Below, piece by piece: positions 25,089-34,275 of a stretch of 64,000 bases of DNA. The notes below the pieces were generated by a model. That model had not been told where the DNA came from and made no database searches. It saw only the letters and a list, made by a program, of their open reading frames with translations. The position numbers and the translations under genes are program-made. Position 1 is the stretch's first letter. Every line of letters starts with the position of its first letter. Source of the DNA: RGIG8244 sp045639325 (GTDB lineage Bacteria; Verrucomicrobiota; Lentisphaeria; Victivallales; UBA1829); assembly GCA_045639325.1 (NCBI GenBank), contig JAZUCU010000026.1, positions 1-64,000 of the forward strand, in the 5' to 3' direction.

Positions 25089-26915
25089 TTATGCAAGTCT
25101 TTCAGCAAGAGCTTTGCGCTGAGCTTCGAGTTCAGCGGGAAGACGATCGAACTTCTGGAAGTGTTCGTTGATTGCTTCGAGTTCTTTCTTCCAACCTTCT
25201 TTATCGACTGTGAGAAGTTCTTTCATATCTTCTTCTGTCACGTCTGTGCCAGTGCGGTCGATCGCATTGAGAGTCGGGAGGTAACCGATTGCTGTTTCCT
25301 GAGCTTCGCCTTCGCCATCGCAACGTTCAAAGACCCATTTGAGGACACGGCTGTTATCGCCGTAACCGGGCCAGAGCCATTTGCCTTCAGCGGTTTTGCG
25401 GAACCAGTTAACGCAGAAGATTTTCGGAAGGACAGCGCCTTCTTTCTTACCAATGTTCAGCCAGTGCTGGAAGTAGTCACCCATGTTGTAACCGCAGAAG
25501 GGCAGCATGGCGAAGGGGTCACGACGGACTGTACCGGCTTTGACGTCGAGAGCAGCAGCTGTGACTTCAGAACCGACAGTAGAACCGATGAACACACCAT
25601 GTTCCCAGCACATGGACTGGTAAACAACGGGGAGAGTGGAGGGACGACGGCCGCCGAAGAGGAATGCGTCGATAGCAACACCTTCGGGATCTTCCCAGTT
25701 AGCAGCGATAGCCGGGCAGTTGTTTGCGCGGGCTGTGAAACGGGCATTGGGATGAGCAGCTTTAACGGGTTTGCCGTCAGCATCTTTCATATCCGGTGTC
25801 CAATCATTGCCTTTCCAGTCGATGAGGTGAGCCGGAGCTTCGCCATCCATACCTTCCCACCAGACGTCGCCGTCATCTGTGAGAGCAACGTTTGTGAAGA
25901 TGGTATCTTTTTCGCAGGAATGCATTGCGTTGGGGTTGGATTTGTAGTTGGTACCGGGAGCAACGCCGAAGAAACCAGCTTCCGGGTTGATGGCATGGAG
26001 TTTGCCGTCAGCAGCAAACTTCATCCAGGAAATATCGTCACCGATGGTTTCGACTTTCCAGCCGGGGATGGTGGGAACGAGCATTGCGAGGTTTGTCTTA
26101 CCGCAAGCAGACGGGAATGCGCCTGTGACGTATTTGACTTTGCCATCAGCTTCGCGTGTAAGCTTGAGGATGAGCATGTGTTCTGCGAGCCAGCCTTCGT
26201 CGCGAGCCTGAACGGTTGCGATACGGAGAGCAAGACATTTCTTACCGAGGAGAGCATTTCCTCCGTAACCGGAACCGTAAGACCAGATTTCGCGTGTTTC
26301 CGGGAAGTGGGAAATGTATTTCTTGTCGATGGGAGCGCAGGGCCAGACACCGTTATCGGATTCGCCGTTTTCGAGGGGCTTACCGACAGAGTGCATGCAG
26401 GGAACGAATTCGCCGTCAGCACCGAGAACGTCGAGAACTTTTGTACCGACGCGGGTCATGATGTGCATGTTGACAACAACGTATGCAGAGTCAGTGATTT
26501 CCACACCGATTTTAGCGATGGGGGAACCGACCGGGCCCATGGAGAACGGGATGACATACATGGTTCTGCCATGCATACAACCTTTGTACAGTTCGAGCAT
26601 GGTCTTTTTCAGTTCAACAGGGTCGATCCAGTTGTTTGTGGGACCTGCTTCTTCTTTAGACTTTGCAGCAATGTAAGTACGTGCTTCAACACGTGCAACG
26701 TCAGACGGGTCACTGCGGAAAAGCAGAGAGTTCGGGCGTTTTGCAGGGTTCAGGCGGATTGCAAGGCCGGAATCGACCATTTCATTGCAAAGACGGTCAT
26801 ATTCGTCTTTGCTGCCATCGCACCAGTAAATTGCGTCCGGCTCGCAAATTGCGGCCCATTCGTTCACCCATGCCACGAGCTTTGCGTGGTTGGGAGCGGC
26901 GTTCAATACTTTCAT
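25089..26915 (-). CDS. pckG: Phosphoenolpyruvate carboxykinase (GTP)
   Basis: Interconverts oxaloacetate and phosphoenolpyruvate with GTP/GDP, linking the C4-acid pool to gluconeogenesis or, in anaerobes, to fermentative CO2 fixation toward succinate. Diagnostic segments: YVIPFSMGPVGSPIAKIGVE, the phosphate loop FPSACGKTNLAML with the reactive Cys, GDDISWM for metal binding, FFGVAPGTN, RANNCPAIAANWEDPEGV, and FLFGGRRPSTLPVV. About 608 residues. The ATG at 26915 (MKVLN) has GGAG correctly spaced, so it is chosen over ATG 26927. Single-gene unit with its own promoter and terminator. The antisense strand is open through the entire gene, indicating strongly biased codon use and hence high expression. 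Confidence 0.96.
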   Translation of the reverse strand: MKVLNAAPNHAKLVAWVNEWAAICEPDAIYWCDGSKDEYDRLCNEMVDSGLAIRLNPAKRPNSLLFRSDPSDVARVEARTYIAAKSKEEAGPTNNWIDPVELKKTMLELYKGCMHGRTMYVIPFSMGPVGSPIAKIGVEITDSAYVVVNMHIMTRVGTKVLDVLGADGEFVPCMHSVGKPLENGESDNGVWPCAPIDKKYISHFPETREIWSYGSGYGGNALLGKKCLALRIATVQARDEGWLAEHMLILKLTREADGKVKYVTGAFPSACGKTNLAMLVPTIPGWKVETIGDDISWMKFAADGKLHAINPEAGFFGVAPGTNYKSNPNAMHSCEKDTIFTNVALTDDGDVWWEGMDGEAPAHLIDWKGNDWTPDMKDADGKPVKAAHPNARFTARANNCPAIAANWEDPEGVAIDAFLFGGRRPSTLPVVYQSMCWEHGVFIGSTVGSEVTAAALDVKAGTVRRDPFAMLPFCGYNMGDYFQHWLNIGKKEGAVLPKIFCVNWFRKTAEGKWLWPGYGDNSRVLKWVFERCDGEGEAQETAIGYLPTLNAIDRTGTDVTEEDMKELLTVDKEGWKKELEAINEHFQKFDRLPAELEAQRKALAERLA

Positions 26916-27021
26916 TTGACACTCCATGTTGTTGTGGTTGATTTTTTATCAAATTTGTTTTGAAAAACTTCCGACTTATTCCCGGATCTCAGAAAATTAG
27001 CCCAATCTCAGGGAATGTAAT

Positions 27022-27049
27022 AATATATCACCGCTTTTCAAAAAAGCAA
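27022..27049 (-). promoter_or_regulatory. Predicted pckG promoter
   Basis: Minus strand TTGCTT (27049-27044), 16-nt spacer, TATATT (27027-27022). The leader is about 100 nt. Confidence 0.6.
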
Positions 27050-27113
27050 ACCCGCATTGCAAAAAAATCGAAACAAAAATATCTATCTGTTCTTACCTGC
27101 ACAAAACATGGAT

Positions 27114-27141
27114 TTGAAAATTCCGCGTCAGGCTGTATATT
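27114..27141 (+). promoter_or_regulatory. Predicted promoter of the hybrid histidine kinase
   Basis: TTGAAA, 16-nt spacer, TATATT; divergent from the pckG promoter. Confidence 0.6.
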
Positions 27142-27167
27142 ATATATAGAGGTTTTACAGAAAATTG

Positions 27168-28985
27168 ATGCACAATATGATTGAAAAAAAACAACGGTTA
27201 TTCTCTTTACTCTTTCTGGCAATTCTGCTGGCAGTGTTCCTGCTGCCCGTATGTTTCGCCGCATTGCTCATTCTCGATATGCGCAAAGCGTCCACCGCGG
27301 CTTTCGAAGCAGAAGCCACGGCCGCAGCAGAGCAGCTCAAAGAATTTACTCACAACGAAATCAAACAATGGCACGCAAAAAACAACCTCCAGGGCGCCCT
27401 TTACGTATGGGATGAGGATCGATATATCCCCGTCCGCTTCGGCACCGACTACGATTCTCTTGCTCTGGCACCACGCCCGGCCTCCAACACCACGGAAACA
27501 CGCAGCGATCCTTACGTAAAAAAACATATTCTCTGTTCTATCCGGCAGATGCAAAACGGCAGAATGTTCATGTTATGCCGGGAAACAAAGTTTGTTTACA
27601 GCCGTGTATACCGTGCCATTCTTCTCCTTGCCGGGTTCACTTCCCTGACCTTATCCGGATTACTTCTGATTTTTTACCGCATTTCTGTATTCAACCGGAA
27701 AACAACGGCGCAGGCAGTATGCCGGATCATCAAGGAAGCACCGCAAACCTTTCCGGATACCGGTGACCGGGAAACAGACATTCAAGTCCATGAACTGGCA
27801 CAGGAAATTGCCGCCCTGAGCAAACACACAGAAAAAGACCGCCGGATCAATATGGAAAAAGTCGCTTCGCTTGCCGCCGGGATGGCACATGACTTCGGAA
27901 ATCTTCTGACCGTCTTCCGTGGCAATCTGGAACTGGCAGAAATGATGTCGGACTCTGCTCCGGTAAAAGTCAGCTTGCAGGAATGTAAAACCGCATTGGA
28001 TGCAACAGTAAAATTGAACAATCAATTCCTGAGTTTTGCCCGCGGCGGCGCCCCGATTACATCTCCCGTTCCGCCGGAGGAATATTTCAAGCGGCATGCA
28101 TCATTTATTCTCCGCGGATCAAAAACAGCTCTTGAATTCTCCTGCAGTAAAAATCTGCCCGATACTATTATGGATTCCGCTCAGATTTACCATGTCTTGA
28201 ACAATATTCTGCTTAATGCCAGTCATATTATGAATGAAAAGGGTATGATACACATTGAACTCAGCAGCGTCACACTCCAAAAGGATAATCCGCAAAAACT
28301 GACCCCCGGCCTTTATTTGCGGATCCGGATCATGGATAACGGCCCCGGCATCCCACAGGAAAACCGGGAAAAAATATTTTATCCATTCTATACCACCCGC
28401 CAGAACGGGAACGGACTCGGTCTGCCCATGTGTCTTGTCACCATGCAGCGTCATAACGGTTCCATTCAGGCAATCGCACCGCCATCCGGCAAGGGGGCCT
28501 GTTTTGAATTGCATCTCCCGGCTGTCCCCGCAGAGGAAAAAGTAAAATTGGATTTCCAACAGGCAACCGTTACGGAAATTGCAGAGATCAAATACCGGGG
28601 CGGCGGAAAAATCCTGATTCTGGACGATCAGGAAAATATCCGTCAACTGCTCACAAAAATTCTGGAAATCATGAACTGTCAATGCGAAGGTGCCGCCAAT
28701 GAACAGGAATGTATTGAAAAATACCGGCAGGCGGCGGCCAATGGCACACCGTTCGATCTGGTGTTTATGGATCTGACTCTGCCCGGTGGTGCCGGCGGCG
28801 CAGAAGTATTGCAGAAGCTCAAGATCGATTTCCCGAACATCCGGGCCATCGCCGCCAGCGGATATTCGGATGACGAGGTTCTGGCGGACTATAAAAAATT
28901 CGGTTTTGCAGATAAGTTATTGAAGCCATTCCGGCTGAAAGATGTCAATCAGCTCATGCTCGCATTGCTGCCGGACAGGCACTGA
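27168..28985 (+). CDS. Membrane-bound hybrid histidine kinase
   Basis: 605 residues. TM1 about 11-36, an extracytoplasmic sensor of about 110 residues, TM2 about 148-172. Dimerisation and phosphoacceptor H-box SLAAGMAHDFGNLLTVFRGN with His241, in the AHDFxN form of the NtrB/HPK4 group. ATPase domain has N-box HVLNNILLNASHI, G1 DNGPGIP and G2 NGNGLGLPM. A C-terminal receiver starts KILILDDQENIRQLL with phosphoacceptor Asp in FDLVFMDLTLPGG and Lys in KLLKPF. Start ATG 27168 is chosen; ATG 27177 is possible and TTG 27165 unlikely. No separate response regulator with an output domain is adjacent, so signal output must use a partner elsewhere. The sensor ligand is unknown. Confidence 0.88.
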   Translation: MHNMIEKKQRLFSLLFLAILLAVFLLPVCFAALLILDMRKASTAAFEAEATAAAEQLKEFTHNEIKQWHAKNNLQGALYVWDEDRYIPVRFGTDYDSLALAPRPASNTTETRSDPYVKKHILCSIRQMQNGRMFMLCRETKFVYSRVYRAILLLAGFTSLTLSGLLLIFYRISVFNRKTTAQAVCRIIKEAPQTFPDTGDRETDIQVHELAQEIAALSKHTEKDRRINMEKVASLAAGMAHDFGNLLTVFRGNLELAEMMSDSAPVKVSLQECKTALDATVKLNNQFLSFARGGAPITSPVPPEEYFKRHASFILRGSKTALEFSCSKNLPDTIMDSAQIYHVLNNILLNASHIMNEKGMIHIELSSVTLQKDNPQKLTPGLYLRIRIMDNGPGIPQENREKIFYPFYTTRQNGNGLGLPMCLVTMQRHNGSIQAIAPPSGKGACFELHLPAVPAEEKVKLDFQQATVTEIAEIKYRGGGKILILDDQENIRQLLTKILEIMNCQCEGAANEQECIEKYRQAAANGTPFDLVFMDLTLPGGAGGAEVLQKLKIDFPNIRAIAASGYSDDEVLADYKKFGFADKLLKPFRLKDVNQLMLALLPDRH

Positions 28986-29006
28986 ACACAATGGAGACCC
29001 GACCAC

Positions 29007-29165
29007 ATGGAATGGAACAAAATTTGCTTTTTTCTGTCTATAAGCCGTATCGTAACGATAAGAACAGGATCAATCAACGCTCAGCTGCATGGGAGAAAAA
29101 GGAATCACCGGGACGCATGTGCGTTTTTGGATCAAAAAAAACTGGAAGGGATGGTTGAACTATGA
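29007..29165 (+). CDS. Possible 52-residue ORF coupled to the Bat locus
   Basis: ATG 29007 to TGA 29165, with GGAG about 10 nt upstream, and its stop overlaps the ATG of the next gene (ATGA). The peptide is basic and has no recognised domain, so it may be only a coupling ORF or chance. It fills most of the 176-bp gap after the histidine kinase. Confidence 0.3.
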   Translation: MEWNKICFFLSISRIVTIRTGSINAQLHGRKRNHRDACAFLDQKKLEGMVEL

Positions 29166-31333
29166 CATTTTTATCTGACGGATATCTCTGGCATTTGTGC
29201 TGGATGATCCCGCTTCTGTTTATTATCCTGCACATCGGGATTGCAAAGCGGGAAAAAATCGCAATCGCACTGTTTCACTCAAAACAACGCGCCGATCAAT
29301 ATACCGATTTAAGCCGAACAAAACGGTATTTGCGGTTCGCCGCACTGGTCCTCGCCGTCATTTTCGCAATCATCGCCGCAGCCCGGATTTCCTGGGGACG
29401 GGAGATCTTGCCTGACAGCGGAACCGGCAGAGATTTGCTGATTATCTTCGATGTATCCAAAAGTATGCTTTCCGATGATGTCAAACCGACCCGAATGGAA
29501 CAGGCAAAATGGCTCGTTCAGCAGATTGTCAAAAACAATCCCGCAGACCGGTTCGGCTTGATTGCATTCGCCGGAGATGCATTCCTGCAATGTCCGTTGA
29601 CCATCGACAAAACCAGTTTTCTTCAGCTGACCGATGCCCTTGATACCGATACGATCCCCACTGGCGGAACCAATGTACAACTGGCATTGGAAACTGCGGT
29701 CAAAGCATTCGAAAGTGCAGAAGGCAATCATAAAGCCGTGATTCTGTTAACCGATGGGGATGAACTGACCGGGAAAGCGGAAAATGTGACAAAGCAGTTG
29801 GCGGAAGCAAAAATTCCTTTATTCGTTGCCGGGATCGGTGATCCTGCCAATCCGTCTGTTATTCACGTAACCGATTCGAACGGACAGAAGAAGATTCTGA
29901 CCGATAAGCAGGGCAACGCAGTAAAAAGTCCTCTGAATGAAAAAGCACTTGCCGCCCTCGCCCGGGAAACCTCCGGAATCTACGTCCGCTCCACGGCAAC
30001 CGATCCGGGACTGAAAGAAATTCAATATGCCATCAATGGCTTGAACCGGAAAAAAGGCGGTTCCCAACTGGCATCCACACGGGCAATTGAACGTCCGGTA
30101 TTGCCGTTGTGTCTTGCCCTTTTCTTCCTGCTTTTCTTCCTGACAGTGAATGATGTCAAAGGAAAAAAGACAATAAAAGGCAAAGGCGTGGTGACCCTTC
30201 TTCTGTTACTCTCCGCGTTCCAGCTCCAGGCACAAGATCAAACACTGCCAATTGCGGATAAATTGAAAAAGGCTCCGGAGAAAAAAGAAGCAGCGGAACA
30301 GACCTTCAACTGGGCAGAAGAATACTTCAACCAGGGCGTAAAATTACAGTACGACAATGAGCTTGCCAAAGCCAAAGAACATTATGAAAAAGCTATTACG
30401 TACGGTAAAAATGAAAAAATCCGTGCTTACGCATATCAGAATTTAGGCATCATGCCCCATCAGGATGCCAGACAGAAAATGACTGCAGCCAATGAACGCT
30501 TGAAAAATCAGGATCCCAATGCCGCAGAAAAAGAATTAAATGCCGCCATTGCCTCTCTTGATCTGGCGGAAAGCCTGTATAAAAAGAGTTTGCGGAACAG
30601 CATTATTGCTAATGTCAAAGGTGCATTCGATCATCAGCAGATCCTTCTCCGCGACCGCAAAATTGCGGAAGAATTGAAGAAACAGATCGAGGAATTGAAA
30701 AAGCGTCAACAGCAAGCACAAAAGCAGACTCAGCAGGCAAAAGATCAGCAGCAGAAACAAAATCAGCAGCAGAAACAAAATCAGCAGCAGAATCAACAGC
30801 AACAGAATCAACAGCAGCAGAAGCAGAAACAGCAGACGGAACAACAGACTCAACAGGCTCAGCAGGCTGTCGATCAGCTGCGGGATCAGGCAGAAAAGTT
30901 GAAACAGGATCAACTGAAAAAGAATGCCGAAAAGGCCGCCGAAGAATTGAAAAAAGCCCGTCAGGAACAGCAGAAAGACAACGGCAAGAAAGCCGAAGAA
31001 CATCTGCAGAAAGCATTGCAGGCTCTCGGCGCCGATCAGAAACAGCAGAATCAACCGAAAGATGGCAAAGATCAGCAGAAGCAGGATCAACAGAAGCAGG
31101 ATCAGCAGAAAGACGGCAAAGATCAGCAGAAGCAGGATCAGCAGAAGCAGAATTCGCAGCCGCAACAAACTCAGCAGGCTCAGCCGCAGCAGGGCGAAGA
31201 ACGTGATATCGACAAAAATCAGGCGGAAGCGATTCTCAACGTCATGGAAAAAGAAGAAAAAGATTTGCGCGACATGCTCAAGCAATTGCAGAAACGCAAT
31301 GCTCCCGCGCAGAAAACCGATAAAGATTGGTAA
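29162..31333 (+). CDS. BatB-BatC fusion: VWA-domain membrane protein with TPR and Gln-rich region
   Basis: 723 residues. Two N-terminal membrane segments (about 10-27 and 58-75) precede a von Willebrand factor A domain with a complete MIDAS: IIFDVSKSM (D97, S99, S101), PTGGTNV, and LLTDGDE. A further TM (PVLPLCLALFFLLFFLTV) closes the BatB part. Then comes a signal-peptide-like stretch VVTLLLLLSAFQLQAQDQ, followed by TPR repeats (WAEEYFNQGVKLQYDNELAK) and a Gln/Lys-rich low-complexity region of about 180 residues. This equals BatB joined to BatC, with the BatC signal sequence surviving inside. Bat proteins belong to the aerotolerance locus with MoxR ATPases. Neither MoxR, the DUF58 protein nor BatA is in the window. 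Confidence 0.82.
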   Translation: MTFLSDGYLWHLCWMIPLLFIILHIGIAKREKIAIALFHSKQRADQYTDLSRTKRYLRFAALVLAVIFAIIAAARISWGREILPDSGTGRDLLIIFDVSKSMLSDDVKPTRMEQAKWLVQQIVKNNPADRFGLIAFAGDAFLQCPLTIDKTSFLQLTDALDTDTIPTGGTNVQLALETAVKAFESAEGNHKAVILLTDGDELTGKAENVTKQLAEAKIPLFVAGIGDPANPSVIHVTDSNGQKKILTDKQGNAVKSPLNEKALAALARETSGIYVRSTATDPGLKEIQYAINGLNRKKGGSQLASTRAIERPVLPLCLALFFLLFFLTVNDVKGKKTIKGKGVVTLLLLLSAFQLQAQDQTLPIADKLKKAPEKKEAAEQTFNWAEEYFNQGVKLQYDNELAKAKEHYEKAITYGKNEKIRAYAYQNLGIMPHQDARQKMTAANERLKNQDPNAAEKELNAAIASLDLAESLYKKSLRNSIIANVKGAFDHQQILLRDRKIAEELKKQIEELKKRQQQAQKQTQQAKDQQQKQNQQQKQNQQQNQQQQNQQQQKQKQQTEQQTQQAQQAVDQLRDQAEKLKQDQLKKNAEKAAEELKKARQEQQKDNGKKAEEHLQKALQALGADQKQQNQPKDGKDQQKQDQQKQDQQKDGKDQQKQDQQKQNSQPQQTQQAQPQQGEERDIDKNQAEAILNVMEKEEKDLRDMLKQLQKRNAPAQKTDKDW
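31061..31162 (+). repeat. 51-bp tandem repeat coding DGKDQQKQDQQKQDQQK
   Basis: Two consecutive 17-codon units begin at 31061 (GATGGC) and 31112 (GACGGC), the second diverging at its last codons. They lie in the Gln-rich region of the BatB-BatC fusion, whose CAG/CAA tracts extend from about 30690 to 31190. Confidence 0.75.
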
Positions 31334-31355
31334 CAAAAAAACGAGGTGACAGTAT

Positions 31356-33854
31356 ATGTACAGATTTTTTATTTGTTCTTTCCTTTTGTTCTCCCTCCAA
31401 TGGGTAATCCTTGGACAGGACATTACGCTCTCCATCCGCCCCGAACAGCCCATTGCCGGGATGACGGCGCAACTAACTTTGACCTCCACGGATGGCAATA
31501 TTTCCATCTCCTCTTTACCCGCAGTCAAAGGCATTGTCTGGCATAACAATATTTCCCGTCAGACGCAAATGTATTCCATCAACGGAAAAAATACCACGAC
31601 AAACAGCCTCTCCACCTCATTCACGGTAGAAAAAGCCGGTGATTATCAGATTCCGTCGTTCCCGATACGCGTCAATGGCAAACAGAGCAAAACTTCTCCG
31701 CTGACGTTCAAAGTCACTCCCGCACCGGAAACACCTGCCGATGCCGGAAAGGATAATGACAATCTCTATTTCGCCACGCTGACCATACCCGGAATGGAGA
31801 CGAAAAAAGAGTTTTATGCGGGGGAAGAATTGCCGCTTGATTACCATGTTTATGTCAGCGACCGGATCCGTTACAGTCTGCAGGCAGCACAATATCCATC
31901 ATTCGATACCGGTGATGGCGTCAGTATCCGGCTGAAAGATTACCGTCAGCAGAATCCCCGCATGCCGAACTTTGCAAGTTTCGACCGATACCGTCAACAG
32001 CTTCATGGTAAAGGTTACAACGTTTATATGTTCCGTACCATGTTCCGCCCTCTGGCACCGGGGAAATTGACTTTATCCGTTAAATGGCCGGTTTCTTTTG
32101 TGGAGGACCGCGGCTTTTTCGGCTCCGAAGTTATGGCAGAACATATTTTCGGCGGCAAACTGAATACTCTCACCATCAAACCGCTCCCTGCCCTGCCCGC
32201 CAACATACCTGCATTCTGCGGCTTGATTGGCGTCTGGAAATGGCAGGCTGACCTCAATGCAGAAAACAGCAAAACCGGTGATCCGATTACATTGAAACTG
32301 AATTTTTCCGGTTCCGGCTCCAATGAAACGTTCCGCGCCCCCACTCTGGATTTGCCCGGATTCCGGGTCTATCCGCCGGAAATCATTAAAAACGGACAAA
32401 ACAAGAATCAGATTCGTTACACCATGATTCCGCTGCGGGATGGCACATTGCCCGTCAAGATTGCACTTTCCACCTTCAACCCGACTTCCGGTGAATACGA
32501 AACATTTGAATTCAATCGGGAAATCACGGTAAAGAAAGCAGAAAATCTGGTCGCTTCCCCGAAGACATTTGTCGATGCTTCCGGAGCAGGTGCCAATACA
32601 CAGCTGGAACAGGAATCAAACGCAACACGTCATAAAGATGTCTTGTATCTGCACAAAGATATTTCCAAAAAAGTTGCAATTCCGCTGGAAAACAATGTGA
32701 TCATGTTCAGCGTCATGCTGCTCCTCTGCGGACTTCTTTTCTTCATCGGCTCGCTGATGTTGATGATGCGTCAGAAACAATTCCGGGATAATCCCGGTCT
32801 TTCCCGCAGACATTATGCATCCAAACAGAAAAAAGCGTTGATGCAGAAACTCAAAGAAACTCCGCCCGAACAGCTCGACACTCTTTCCGGTGAACTCTCC
32901 ACTTATCTGAATGACATTCTTGATCTGCCCCCCGGATCCGGCTTGGATACCGCAGCAAATCAATTCAATGAAGAACAGACTGCGCCCTTTGCTCATGCGT
33001 TGAAAACTTTGGCAAATGCCGCCTGGATCCCCGGCGTGAAAAAAGAATTCACACCCGAATTGAAGAAGACATTGATCAAAGGCTTCTCAAAGTTTGTTGT
33101 TATTGCTCTTCTTTTGTGTCCGTTCTCGCTCTCTGCCGCTGTGCCGGAAGATGCAATGACAGCCTACGATAACGGCAAGTATGAACAGGCATTGGAACTT
33201 TATGCCTCCGAATTGAAACAGGATCCGACGCATATCTCCCCGTCTCTCCTCTACAATATGGGAAATTGTTATTATCAGCTGGGCGATCTTTCCCGCGCCG
33301 CCGTATGTTATGAACGGGCTTTGCGGCTCGCCCCGCGTAACAGTGATATTCTGGTCAATCTCAATCTGGTCCGCCGGAAACTGCTGCTGGATGAACGTTA
33401 CAAACTCAATCAGCCTTCCGATCTTGCAGTGGCGACACGTGATACCTTGCGTTATGACGAATGGCTCCTTGCCATTGCCGCTGCGCTGACCGTTTTACTC
33501 TTTGCATTCGGGCTTCACTTTCTCGAAAAGCCATCCGGAAAATGGTTGATCTGGACAGCGCTCCCCGTAACCGGCCTGGCAATCATCGCCGCACTCATGC
33601 AGAATGTACAACTGTACTCTCCGGAACAGGCAATTGTTATCGAACGTAACGCGCCTGCCTATACACTGCCGTCAGAAAAGAATGGCAATGTGGAACGACA
33701 GTTGAAAGAAGGTCAGGAAGTCCGGATCATGGAAAAACGTCTTGACTGGGTCCGTGTCAGACTCGGCAATGATGAAGAGGGCTGGGTGCGGAAGAAATAC
33801 ATTCTGCCGCTTTGGAACACAAAAATGGATGATTTGATACCGAAGAAAAAATAA
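31356..33854 (+). CDS. BatD-BatE fusion: aerotolerance protein with TPR and SH3-like end
   Basis: 832 residues. The signal peptide (MYRFFICSFLLFSLQWVILG) precedes the BatD beta-sandwich region (DITLSIRPEQPIAGMTAQLT, FYAGEELPLDYHVYVSDRIR) and a TM near 450-470. Around residue 575 comes a second signal-like segment FSKFVVIALLLCPFSLSAA, then TPR repeats (YDNGKYEQALELYASELKQD; LYNMGNCYYQLGDLSRAAVC), two TMs, and a C-terminal SH3-like domain (EEGWVRKKYILPLW). That is BatD joined to BatE. It begins 22 bp after the BatB-BatC gene with GAGGTGA upstream of ATG 31356. No internal start is visible at the join, so the fusion is real in this sequence. Confidence 0.82.
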   Translation: MYRFFICSFLLFSLQWVILGQDITLSIRPEQPIAGMTAQLTLTSTDGNISISSLPAVKGIVWHNNISRQTQMYSINGKNTTTNSLSTSFTVEKAGDYQIPSFPIRVNGKQSKTSPLTFKVTPAPETPADAGKDNDNLYFATLTIPGMETKKEFYAGEELPLDYHVYVSDRIRYSLQAAQYPSFDTGDGVSIRLKDYRQQNPRMPNFASFDRYRQQLHGKGYNVYMFRTMFRPLAPGKLTLSVKWPVSFVEDRGFFGSEVMAEHIFGGKLNTLTIKPLPALPANIPAFCGLIGVWKWQADLNAENSKTGDPITLKLNFSGSGSNETFRAPTLDLPGFRVYPPEIIKNGQNKNQIRYTMIPLRDGTLPVKIALSTFNPTSGEYETFEFNREITVKKAENLVASPKTFVDASGAGANTQLEQESNATRHKDVLYLHKDISKKVAIPLENNVIMFSVMLLLCGLLFFIGSLMLMMRQKQFRDNPGLSRRHYASKQKKALMQKLKETPPEQLDTLSGELSTYLNDILDLPPGSGLDTAANQFNEEQTAPFAHALKTLANAAWIPGVKKEFTPELKKTLIKGFSKFVVIALLLCPFSLSAAVPEDAMTAYDNGKYEQALELYASELKQDPTHISPSLLYNMGNCYYQLGDLSRAAVCYERALRLAPRNSDILVNLNLVRRKLLLDERYKLNQPSDLAVATRDTLRYDEWLLAIAAALTVLLFAFGLHFLEKPSGKWLIWTALPVTGLAIIAALMQNVQLYSPEQAIVIERNAPAYTLPSEKNGNVERQLKEGQEVRIMEKRLDWVRVRLGNDEEGWVRKKYILPLWNTKMDDLIPKKK

Positions 33855-33874
33855 CGATTGAGGAGGGGGTAAAA

Positions 33875-34273
33875 ATGAATAAAAAAGGATTAACGGCAAT
33901 TGGCTTCTTGTTTTTCAGCATCGTTCCGCATATATCGGGACGGAATATGCTCAATCAGGATGTGATGGATTATATGCCCCGCCGTTCACACCGGCTCAGC
34001 AAATATTCGCCGGCGGAAATATTCAAGCTGGATAAGATCAACACCATCAATTTCAATGCCATTTCCATGGTGCTTGACGGCACACTCGGCTGGGCAAATA
34101 CAGCCGCCGACGGGACAGGTTCAAGGTCAGTGGTTATCGGCAGAATTTATATTCATGGCTTGTATCTGCCGCAGGGAAACACCTGGGTGGGGCGGGTCTA
34201 TCCGACGGGACACGTGGTGATCATCCGCGGCAGATCGTACCCCGTTTTTCAACTTCAGCCAGTGAAGAAATAA
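33875..34273 (+). CDS. Small exported protein of unknown function
   Basis: 132 residues with a short signal-like N-terminus (KGLTAIGFLFFSIVPHISG). The mature part has an alternating beta pattern (VVIGRIYIHGLYLP, VGRVYPTGHVVIIRGRSYPV) suggesting a small beta-barrel or sandwich, but no family was recognised. It has a strong GAGGAGGGGG ribosome site and follows the BatD-BatE gene by 20 bp, so it is probably a last gene of the Bat unit. It converges on the WecA/MraY-type gene with a 2-bp gap. Confidence 0.65.
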   Translation: MNKKGLTAIGFLFFSIVPHISGRNMLNQDVMDYMPRRSHRLSKYSPAEIFKLDKINTINFNAISMVLDGTLGWANTAADGTGSRSVVIGRIYIHGLYLPQGNTWVGRVYPTGHVVIIRGRSYPVFQLQPVKK

Positions 34274-34275
34274 TC

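Noticed and set aside
25071..26963. A 630-codon open frame antisense to pckG
   Set aside because: It mirrors the whole pckG gene, whose codon choice avoids TTA/CTA/TCA; the translation is Cys/Phe-rich with no known motif. It is a shadow of codon bias.
31061..31162. Tandem repeats considered as CRISPR
   Set aside because: They are in-frame coding repeats without spacers of constant length.
30536..31549. A Leu-rich minus frame opposite the Bat gene
   Set aside because: It is the complement of the CAG/CAA repeat tract (CTG/TTG), so poly-Leu is an artefact.
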